Assembly (NCBI GenBank): GCA_016722075.1
Contig: JADKGW010000001.1
Coordinates: 2,294,001 to 2,358,000 of the forward strand
Origin: Candidatus Kouleothrix ribensis
GTDB lineage: Bacteria > Chloroflexota > Chloroflexia > Chloroflexales > Roseiflexaceae
DNA: 64,000 bases
Direction of reading: 5' to 3'
Part shown: positions 40,420 through 49,576 of the stretch, in pieces
How the letters are laid out: each line of letters starts with the position of its first letter
How positions within the stretch are numbered: the first letter of the stretch is position 1
Position numbers and translations under genes: made by a program
The notes under the pieces: generated by a model
What the model saw: the letters and a program-made list of their open reading frames with translations, nothing else
What the model was told of the DNA's origin: nothing
Databases searched by the model: none

Positions 40420-41415
40420 CTAATACGATCCGGCGATCTCGGCGCTGGCGTTGGTGGAATCGTAGAACTTATCGGGGTTGATGATCTTGGGGGCGATCTG
40501 ATCGCCACGGGCGTAGGCCTCGAGCGTATCGAAGGCTTTGGGGCCAAAGCGCGGGTTGCACTCGACCGAGGCGCCCAGCTTGCCGTCGATGATCGCCTGG
40601 AGCGCGTCTTTCTCGCCGTCGATCGACACCACGATCACATCTTTGCCAGGCACCTTGCCGGCGGCCTCGAGCGCCGCAATCGCGCCGATCGCCATCTCGT
40701 CGTTGTGCGCGTACACAGCGGTGACATCCGGGTGCGCCTGCAGCAGCGTCTCCATCACCTGGCGGCCCTTGTCGCGGTTGAAGTCGCCGGTCTGCGAGTC
40801 GAGGATCTGCATGCCGGCCTCGCTCTTGATGCGGTCGTCGAAGCCCTTCTTGCGATCGATCGCCGGCGATGCGCCAACCGTGCCCTCCAGCTCGATGATC
40901 TTGGCCTTACCGCCGGTGGCCTTGATCAGCCACTCGGCCGCGCGCTTGCCCTCTTCGACGAAATCCGAGCCGATGAAGGTCACGTAGTCGCGGCCGGCCT
41001 GGGCGATCGTCTGGTCGACATTGCGGTCGAGCAGGATCACCGGGATGCCGGCGGCCTTGGCCTTCAGCACTGCCTGGGCCAGCGGCTTCTCCGAGCGGGG
41101 CGCCAGGAAGATCGCGTCGACCTTCTGGGCGATCATCGAGTCGATGTCGGCGATCTGCTTCGACTCCTGGCCGGCGGCGTCGGTATACACCAGCTCGTAG
41201 CCGCGTTTGGCGGCCTCGTCCTTCATGCTGGCGGTCTGCGCCAGGCGCCACGGGTTGTTGCTCTCGGTCTGCGCAAAGCCGACCTTGTATTTGTCCTTCT
41301 TGGCCAGCTTGGGCAACCCGCCGTCGCCGGCAGTCGAACCCTGACCACATGCAGCCAGCAACCCGGCCAGCATCAGCAGCGTGCTGAGCAGTGCGACGAT
41401 GCGTGCGTACCTCAC
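40420..41415 (-). CDS. Sugar-binding lipoprotein, YtfQ (galactofuranose-binding) type
   Basis: 331 residues from a GTG at 41415 with a strong GAGGAGG site. A lipoprotein signal ends LLAAC (Cys23). The mature part follows Escherichia coli YtfQ closely: 'VDAIFLAPRSEKPLAQ' block, 'IPVILLDRNVDQ', 'ELEGTVGASPAIDRKKGFDD', 'QTGDFNRDKGRQVMETLLQ' and 'VYAHNDEMAIGAIAALEAAG'. YtfQ binds galactofuranose; these motifs include its sugar-contact region. It is the first gene of a complete importer operon and has a candidate operator in its leader. Confidence 0.9.
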   Translation of the reverse strand: MRYARIVALLSTLLMLAGLLAACGQGSTAGDGGLPKLAKKDKYKVGFAQTESNNPWRLAQTASMKDEAAKRGYELVYTDAAGQESKQIADIDSMIAQKVDAIFLAPRSEKPLAQAVLKAKAAGIPVILLDRNVDQTIAQAGRDYVTFIGSDFVEEGKRAAEWLIKATGGKAKIIELEGTVGASPAIDRKKGFDDRIKSEAGMQILDSQTGDFNRDKGRQVMETLLQAHPDVTAVYAHNDEMAIGAIAALEAAGKVPGKDVIVVSIDGEKDALQAIIDGKLGASVECNPRFGPKAFDTLEAYARGDQIAPKIINPDKFYDSTNASAEIAGSY

Positions 41416-41454
41416 AAGACACCTCCTCTAGTTGACCGATACGATCACGACAGC

Positions 41455-41470
41455 GCCCTGGCGCCAGGGC
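41455..41470. promoter_or_regulatory. Candidate operator palindrome of the sugar importer
   Basis: Perfect 16-base palindrome GCCCTGGCGCCAGGGC with a central CpG, the symmetry favoured by LacI-family repressors. It starts 40 bases before the binding-protein start codon and about 8 bases beyond the start of transcription implied by a possible -10 CATAAT at 41484-41489 (minus strand). No regulator gene for it is in the window. A hairpin in the leader is the other reading. Confidence 0.5.
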
Positions 41471-41662
41471 ACTGAACATGCAGATTATGCGCAGCCCATG
41501 GGTGCGCTGCTGGCGCCGGCTGCGTAGGGTTCGGCCGATACAACACCAGCGGGCTTTGATCGTATTAGGGGCATGTGGAAACTATGTGTGAAGTATAGCA
41601 GGGGTGTGCCGCGCGTACCCGACGACTAAGCGGCACCAAGCGGGCGCAAACCGGGCGCCATG

Positions 41663-42307
41663 TCAGCGCGACTGCCGGTTGGCGGCACTGCGCAAGATCA
41701 GCCCGCGGCCGCGCAGCGTGGCCAGGTAGTGCTGGCCATTCGGCGCCTCGGCCAGGCGCGCGCGCACACGCTTTACCAGCGCATCGATCGCTTCGTCCGA
41801 CACGCCATCGGCTACGTCGGGCCACACCGCCGCCACGATCTGGTCGCGCGTGCAGATCTGGTCGGTGTGTGCTGCCAGCACCTGCAGCAGCGCGAACTGC
41901 GCCGGCGAGAGCTGCGGCATGAGCCGCTGGCCGTCGACCCAGGTATCCTGCGCGGCTGCATCGAGCCACACGCCGACCGCAGGTGGGTTTGGGCGGGTTG
42001 AGGTGGCGTCGCCATCGACGAAGATCAGCTGGCCGATCCCGCCAAGATCGATACAGTCGCCGTCGTGCAGCACCCACGGCCCACTCAGCGGCTGGCCGTT
42101 GACGGCAGTGCCATTGCGGCTGCCCAGGTCTTCGAGCGTATACACACGCCCGGCGCGGGTGATGCTGGCGTGCTGGCGCGAGATCAGCCGGCCGGCCAGC
42201 ACAATGTCGCAGCCGGGGTCGCGCCCGAGCACCACGCGCTCGGCCTCGAGCGGCAGCTCGCGCGCCGCGCCATCGGGCTGTTGCAGCAACAGTGCCGCGT
42301 AGATCAT
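41663..42307 (-). CDS. FHA-domain winged-helix transcriptional regulator
   Basis: About 214 residues (ATG at 42307; a GTG two codons earlier is possible). N-terminal FHA domain with the phosphothreonine-binding residues 'LGRDPGCDIVLAGRLISRQHASITR' and 'LEDLGSRNGTAVNGQPL', then an OmpR-type C-terminal DNA-binding domain ('LSPAQFALLQVLAAHTDQICTRDQIVAAVW', 'DALVKRVRARLAE', 'LATLRGRGLIL'). It has no receiver domain; the FHA domain would instead read a phosphothreonine, most simply one placed by the Ser/Thr kinase encoded 77 bp upstream in the same operon. Target genes unknown. Confidence 0.88.
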   Translation of the reverse strand: MIYAALLLQQPDGAARELPLEAERVVLGRDPGCDIVLAGRLISRQHASITRAGRVYTLEDLGSRNGTAVNGQPLSGPWVLHDGDCIDLGGIGQLIFVDGDATSTRPNPPAVGVWLDAAAQDTWVDGQRLMPQLSPAQFALLQVLAAHTDQICTRDQIVAAVWPDVADGVSDEAIDALVKRVRARLAEAPNGQHYLATLRGRGLILRSAANRQSR

Positions 42308-42383
42308 AGCCACTTCACTTCATTCCAGGGCGCACCATCATCGATGCGTACCACGCTGCCGCAGGCCGAGCAGCTCAACAGCG

Positions 42384-44312
<1,929 letters not shown>

Positions 44313-44521
44313 CGTCTCTACCTGCTGAGTATCTAGGCAATCACGAGCCGGAGCACACACAAATGCTGGTATACTACAGCCAAGCGCGCCGGCATTGCGC
44401 CAGGGTACCAGCGCATGATCGCGCGCGAGGGCGCGACGGCTGCTGCCGGCGGCCGGCTGCAATAATGCTCATTCTAGCATTCCTTGCACAAGCTGCCAAA
44501 CTCAGTGCCGAGGGCCGCACT
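44313..44521. other. Divergent promoter region, kinase / sugar-binding protein
   Basis: 209 bases between the divergent starts of the kinase (minus) and the binding protein (plus). Both promoters should be here. No convincing -35/-10 pair was found on either strand. Confidence 0.45.
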
Positions 44522-45586
44522 ATGCCTACGAAGCAGTCGCCGATCGCCGAGTTGATACACCAGGCCGCGCCACACCAGCCGCTCGACCGCCGCACATTTT
44601 TGCGTGGCCTGGCGCTGGCCGGGGCGCTGGCCGGCTGCGCCGCGCCTGCGGCCGAACCGCAGGCGCAGCCGCAGAGCGCCATCCCCACACCGCAGCCGCG
44701 CCTGCGCGCCGCGTTTGCCCATAATGGCCTGAAGACGATCTGGAACCAGCGCGGCCGCGACACCGCGCGCATGCTCGGCCGGCTGCTGGGCATCGATGTC
44801 GTGAGCTACGACGGCGAGCTGAGCATCGACAAGCAGCGCCGCGACCTGGAAGAGATCGCCGGGCAGACATGGGACTTCGTAGTGATTCACCCGCTGGCGG
44901 TGAATGCCTACATCGAGCCGGTGCGCCAGATCGTAGCCCACGGCATCCCGGTGATCGATATCGACACACGCCTGGCCGACGACCTGAACGACCTGGGTGT
45001 GGCCACGCTGCTCGAACCCGACAACATCTGGATGGCAGAGCAGGTGACCCAAGCGATCATCGAGGCGGCCCAGAGCACCAGCTTCGAGATCATCCATACG
45101 CAGGGGCTGCTGACGCACACGGGCGCGCAGGGCCGCGCGCAGGGCTTCCGCAACGTGCTGGCGCGCTACCCTGGCATCAGGGTGATCGACGAGACGCCGG
45201 GCGACTGGGATGTCGATAAAGTCACACGCATCTGGGCCGATCTGCTGGCGCGCTACCCAAACGTACGCGCCGGCTTCTGCCACAACGACGAAATGGCGCT
45301 TGCGGCGCTGCGCGCGATCAACCAGGCCGGCAAGCAGGGCCAGATCCTGATCGGCGGCGTCGATGGCCTGCCCGAGGCGTGCGCCGCCGTCGCACGCAGC
45401 GATATGGTGGCCACCGTGCTGAACCCGACCGGCCGCATCCATGGTGGCGCGCTGTGGGTGGGCTACTTTCTCGCAACCCAGGGCCAGGCTGCGAATGTCC
45501 CACGCTTCATTCGCATCGACGGCGGGTTGATCGGCAAAGACACTGCGGCCGGCTACATCTGGCAGGGTGACCATCTGCTGATCTGA
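44522..45586 (+). CDS. Periplasmic sugar-binding-type lipoprotein with Tat signal
   Basis: 354 residues from the ATG at 44522; the longer frame upstream runs into the kinase gene and is not used. The N-terminus has a Tat motif RRTFLRG (23-29) followed by lipobox LAGC (Cys39), so it is exported folded and lipid-anchored. The body is a type 1 periplasmic-binding fold ('FVVIHPLAVNAYIEPVRQIVAHG', 'VRAGFCHNDEMALAALRAINQAG', 'LIGGVDGLPEACAAV'), similar to RbsB/YtfQ relatives. No permease or ATPase is adjacent. The next gene, 46 bp on, is a membrane histidine kinase, so it may be a ligand-sensing partner rather than a transport subunit. Confidence 0.85.
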   Translation: MPTKQSPIAELIHQAAPHQPLDRRTFLRGLALAGALAGCAAPAAEPQAQPQSAIPTPQPRLRAAFAHNGLKTIWNQRGRDTARMLGRLLGIDVVSYDGELSIDKQRRDLEEIAGQTWDFVVIHPLAVNAYIEPVRQIVAHGIPVIDIDTRLADDLNDLGVATLLEPDNIWMAEQVTQAIIEAAQSTSFEIIHTQGLLTHTGAQGRAQGFRNVLARYPGIRVIDETPGDWDVDKVTRIWADLLARYPNVRAGFCHNDEMALAALRAINQAGKQGQILIGGVDGLPEACAAVARSDMVATVLNPTGRIHGGALWVGYFLATQGQAANVPRFIRIDGGLIGKDTAAGYIWQGDHLLI

Positions 45587-45632
45587 ATCGCGCGCTGCAA
45601 CGGCCCGTAATGCTACAACCATAAATATCGCT

Positions 45633-48497
45633 ATGCCTATTCAAGAACAATCGCTCGACGACCGCCAGGCTCAGATTAGCTGGCTCTATCAGATCACCGT
45701 ATGGTTTTTCTGGCTGACAATCATATTCGCGATCACATACTTGCTGGCCTACCTGTGGTGGCGCGATCTCACCACCGCCGCGATCAGTCTCACGCTGCTG
45801 GGCTGCAGCATCGAGCTGATAATCTCGCAACGCTGGCTTGCCCAGGGCCGGCTGGTTCGATCGCTGGTTAGTATCTCGGCCGGCCTGCTGGCGATCAGCC
45901 TGGCGACGGTGCTCCTCCAGCCCGAGCTGACGCCAAACGCCGCAATTGCGCCGCTAATTATCACGGTGATCGTGCTGCCATATGCCGACAGCCGCCGGCT
46001 GTTCTGGATCATCCTGGCAGGCTGGTGCATGATCATTGCCATGAGCCTGGCCAGCGAGCTGATCCCGCCGGCGCCACCCGCGCCCGAGTGGTTCGCGCGC
46101 GTGCTGCGGCTCAGCGCAATGCCGGCGGCCACCGCCCCGCTGGCGCTCTTGCTCTGGCAGCTGCACAAGCGGCTGAACCTGAGCATCGAGCGCCTGCGCG
46201 CCACCAACCGCGTGCTCGGCGAGAGCGAGGCGCGCTATCGTATGCTCGCCGAGAACTCGCGCGATCTGATCGGGCTGGTCGATCGCGACGGCACCCTGCT
46301 CTACACATCGCCCTCGCACCAGCGCGTGCTGGGCTACCCCGACGACACGCTGACGCACGCCAGCACGCTGTTCGAGCTGGTGGCCGCCAATGATCGGCCG
46401 GCGCTCGCCAGTGCGATCGAGCGGGCCGGCAGCTCGGCCACGCCACAGATTGTGGTGATCGGGCTGCGCAAGCACGCTGGCGACACGATCTACGCCGAGG
46501 TCATTCTCTCGCCGATCGGCGACTCGGCCGGCACGCGCACGCTCTACTCGGCCCGCGATATTACCGAGCGCGAGATCTCGCAGGCGGCCCGCCAGCGCAG
46601 CGAGGCCACCTTCAGCGCCCTGCTGAACGCCATGCCCGACTTGATCTTGCGCGTGGGCAACGATGGCACGCTGCGCGATATGAAGCCGCCCAGCAGCATA
46701 GGCATGCCGCTCGACTCCGACATGTCGATCGGGCGCCCGGTTCAGATGTTCTTCCCCCACAGCCTGGCCGCACAGCTCCAGCCGCGCCTGATGCGCGCCT
46801 GTAGCACCCGCCAGCTCCAGCTGTGGGAGTATCGCTACCCCGACACTGACCAGCCCAGCGAGTACGAGGCGCGTATCGCTGCGATCGACGAGCGCGAGGC
46901 GCTGGTGGTGATCCGCGATGTCACCGAGCGCAAGCAAGCCGAGGCGGCGCTCCGCGAGAGCGAGGAACGCTACCGCCGGCTGGTCGAGGTTTCGCCCGAG
47001 CCGATCGCCGTACACTCCGACGAGATCTTGCGCTATATCAACCCGGCCGGCGCGCGGCTGCTCGGCGCCGACGACTCAGCCCAGCTGATCGGCAGCCCGC
47101 TCTTGCAGTTCGTCCAGCCCGACGATCACGCGCGCATACGTGCGCATATTCAGCGCAGCCGCGCGCCCGATCGGTCGGTCGCGATGCTCGAGGCGACGTT
47201 CGTACGCCTCGACGGCGCGGCGATCGATGTGGAGGTTGGCAGCATGCCGCTGCTGTACGATCGCCAGCCGGCGATGCAGCTGGTGCTGCGCGATATCACC
47301 GCGCGCAAGCGCGCCGAGGCGCAGCGGCGCGAGATCGAGCGCAACCTGCGCGAGGCCCAGAAGCTCGAGAGCCTGGGCGTGCTGGCAGGCGGGATCGCCC
47401 ACGACTTCAACAACCTGCTGACGACCATCCTGGGCAATGCCAACCTGGCGCTGCTCGAGCTGCCGCCCGGCCAGACGGCCCACGAGCTGGTCGGGCAGAT
47501 CGAGCGCGCCGCCGAGAGCGCGGCCGACCTGACCCGCCAGATGCTGGCGTATGCCGGCAAGGGTCGCTTTGTGATCGACACGTTCGATCTCAACCAGCTG
47601 ATCCGCGACACCACATCGCTGATTCGCGCATCGATCGGCAAGAGTGTGGCGATCACGTACGACCTGGCCGAGGCGCCGGCACCGATCGAGGCCGACGCGA
47701 CCCAGATTCGCCAGGTGCTGATGAACCTGATTATCAACGCCGCCGAGGCGATTGGCGATCACGAGGGCACGATTGTGCTGCAGACTCGCTGCGTGCCGGC
47801 CGATATGCTGCCTGCACAGCCCTGGGTGGTCGCCGGCGATCTGACGGCCGGCGAGTATGTGCTGCTGCAGGTTGGCGACAGCGGCGCGGGCATGGATGCC
47901 GACACCCTGGCGCGGATCTTCGATCCCTTCTTTAGCACCAAGTTCGCCGGGCGCGGCCTGGGCCTGGCGGCGGTGCAGGGCATTATTCGCAGCCATAACG
48001 GTGGCCTGCAGGTGCAGAGCGTGGCCGGGCAGGGCACGACCTTTACGATCGCGCTGCCATGCGCGCCGGCCACAGCACCAGCCGCTGCCGGCCCGGCCGA
48101 TCAGCCGCCAACGCCCGCGCATGCCGCCAGCACCGGCACCGTGCTGGTGGTCGACGACGAAGACGGCGTGCGGCGGCTGCTGGCGCGCATTCTGGCGCGG
48201 CTGGGCTACCAGGTGCTGATGGCTGAAGATGGCCGCGCCGCGCTCACGCTCTTCGAGCGCTACGGCCCAGCGCTACGCCTGGTGCTGCTCGACCTGACCA
48301 TGCCGCGCATGGGCGGCGAGCAGGTGTTCGCCGAGCTACACGCGCTACGGCCCGACCTGCCGATCGTCGTGATGAGCGGCTACACCGCCGAAGAGACCGC
48401 GCAGCGCTTCCTCGATAGCACGCCGGCCGGGTTTCTCCAGAAGCCGTTCACCACCCAGGCCGTGCGGCTTCTGGTCGGGTCGCTGGTGCGCGATTAG
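45633..48497 (+). CDS. Hybrid sensor histidine kinase with three PAS domains and receiver
   Basis: 954 residues. Residues 1-175 contain five or six membrane helices (with 'WLYQITVWFFWLTIIFAITY' first), followed by three PAS domains at about 199-310, 321-440 and 445-560. HisKA-type H-box 'GGIAHDFNNLL' has the phosphorylated His590; the ATPase domain has 'NLIINAAEAIGDHEGTIV' (N box) and 'GDSGAGMDADTLARIFDPFF' (G1), 'GRGLGLAAVQGII'. A C-terminal receiver holds Asp887 ('VLLDLTMPRMGG'). It is of the HDxFNNLL (CckA-like) group. No separate response regulator is adjacent. The upstream sugar-binding lipoprotein may present ligand to its membrane part. Confidence 0.92.
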   Translation: MPIQEQSLDDRQAQISWLYQITVWFFWLTIIFAITYLLAYLWWRDLTTAAISLTLLGCSIELIISQRWLAQGRLVRSLVSISAGLLAISLATVLLQPELTPNAAIAPLIITVIVLPYADSRRLFWIILAGWCMIIAMSLASELIPPAPPAPEWFARVLRLSAMPAATAPLALLLWQLHKRLNLSIERLRATNRVLGESEARYRMLAENSRDLIGLVDRDGTLLYTSPSHQRVLGYPDDTLTHASTLFELVAANDRPALASAIERAGSSATPQIVVIGLRKHAGDTIYAEVILSPIGDSAGTRTLYSARDITEREISQAARQRSEATFSALLNAMPDLILRVGNDGTLRDMKPPSSIGMPLDSDMSIGRPVQMFFPHSLAAQLQPRLMRACSTRQLQLWEYRYPDTDQPSEYEARIAAIDEREALVVIRDVTERKQAEAALRESEERYRRLVEVSPEPIAVHSDEILRYINPAGARLLGADDSAQLIGSPLLQFVQPDDHARIRAHIQRSRAPDRSVAMLEATFVRLDGAAIDVEVGSMPLLYDRQPAMQLVLRDITARKRAEAQRREIERNLREAQKLESLGVLAGGIAHDFNNLLTTILGNANLALLELPPGQTAHELVGQIERAAESAADLTRQMLAYAGKGRFVIDTFDLNQLIRDTTSLIRASIGKSVAITYDLAEAPAPIEADATQIRQVLMNLIINAAEAIGDHEGTIVLQTRCVPADMLPAQPWVVAGDLTAGEYVLLQVGDSGAGMDADTLARIFDPFFSTKFAGRGLGLAAVQGIIRSHNGGLQVQSVAGQGTTFTIALPCAPATAPAAAGPADQPPTPAHAASTGTVLVVDDEDGVRRLLARILARLGYQVLMAEDGRAALTLFERYGPALRLVLLDLTMPRMGGEQVFAELHALRPDLPIVVMSGYTAEETAQRFLDSTPAGFLQKPFTTQAVRLLVGSLVRD

Positions 48498-48530
48498 GCC
48501 CACGCTCGCTTGCCCCGCTCCGCTGGCAGG

Positions 48531-48586
48531 GGAGCGGGTACGGGGGAGGGGTATCCGCGTAGCCCAGTATGCTGGGCAAAACCCCT
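48531..48586. repeat. Dispersed 'gtacgggggaggggtatcc' element, copy 1
   Basis: The sequence after the histidine kinase contains a 20-base block (ggtacgggggaggggtatcc) also found at 61848-61867, followed in both by 'tagcccRgYRtgctgggcRaaaccct', which includes a GCCCAG-TATG-CTGGGC hairpin in this copy. The 10771-10803 spacer between rpoB and rpoC has a related 'gggtgggtacaggggaggg' start. Confidence 0.7.
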
Positions 48587-48703
48587 CCACGTAAAAGCCA
48601 TATGCCTGGCGATAATGCGCAGGAGGCCGTTGACCAGCGCGTCATCAAGCGAAGGGAGTATGGTAGAATAGCGCCGCAGGCATGATATGGAAGTGAGGGT
48701 ACC

Positions 48704-49573
48704 ATGATCGCGAACGGCCTCGACGGGCGCCACGTGCCGCTCGACGACACCCAGCTGTACGTCGTTGAGCGCGGGCAGGGCTACCCGATCATCGTGCTGC
48801 ACGGCGGCCCCGGCCTCGACCACCACATGTTTGGCGATTACCTCGACCCACTCGCCGACCACTTCCGGCTGCTGCTGGTCGACCAGCGTAGCCAGGGCCG
48901 CTCGGCGCGCGCGCCGGCCGATACATGGACGCTCGCACGCATGGCCCGCGATGTCGGCGAGCTGGCCCACGCGCTGGGGCTGGCGCGCTACGCTGTGCTA
49001 GGCCACTCGTACGGCGCGTTTGTGGCGCTCCAGCACGCCGCCAACTTCCCCGGCCAGGCCGCCCAGACGATCGTCTCGAGCGGGTTGCCCTCGGCGCGCT
49101 TCCTGGCCGAGGTCGATACCAACCTGGCCCATTTCGAGCCGGCCGAGCTGCGCGAGCAGGTGGCCAGCTCGTGGGCGCGCGAGCAGCACGCCCAGAGCCA
49201 GGCCGATATGGCGGCGATCATGCACGACCAGTTCCCGTTTCACTTCGCCGACCCGCGCGACCCACGGATTGCCGAGCTCGAGGCGCGCAGCGCCGGCACG
49301 ATCTATGCGCCCGATGTCCTGCGGCAGCTGGCGAGCCAGGGCTACGGCGGGATCGAGCTGGAGAGCAGGCTGGGCGCGATCACGCAGCCGCTGCTGGTGC
49401 TGGCCGGCCGCCACGACCGCACCTGCTCGGTGGCCGGCGCCGAGGCAATCGTGCAGGGCGCACCACACGCCGAGCTGGTGGTGTTCGAACACAGCGGGCA
49501 CATGACTTATGTCGAAGAGAACCAGCGCTACCTGGCAACTGTTCGCGAATTCCTGCTGCGCCATGGCGCGTAG
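48704..49573 (+). CDS. Alpha/beta hydrolase, proline-iminopeptidase-like
   Basis: 289 residues from an ATG preceded by GAGGG. The oxyanion segment HGGPGLDHH is near residue 34, the nucleophile is Ser102 in GHSYG, the acid Asp238 in 'GRHDRT' and the base His266 in 'HSGHM', a complete triad. The HGGPG motif favours the peptidase S33 group (proline iminopeptidase), though amidase or esterase activity is possible. It has no signal peptide and is likely cytosolic. The glycosyltransferase genes start three bases after its stop, so it may be co-transcribed with them. Confidence 0.88.
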   Translation: MIANGLDGRHVPLDDTQLYVVERGQGYPIIVLHGGPGLDHHMFGDYLDPLADHFRLLLVDQRSQGRSARAPADTWTLARMARDVGELAHALGLARYAVLGHSYGAFVALQHAANFPGQAAQTIVSSGLPSARFLAEVDTNLAHFEPAELREQVASSWAREQHAQSQADMAAIMHDQFPFHFADPRDPRIAELEARSAGTIYAPDVLRQLASQGYGGIELESRLGAITQPLLVLAGRHDRTCSVAGAEAIVQGAPHAELVVFEHSGHMTYVEENQRYLATVREFLLRHGA

Positions 49574-49576
49574 CCT

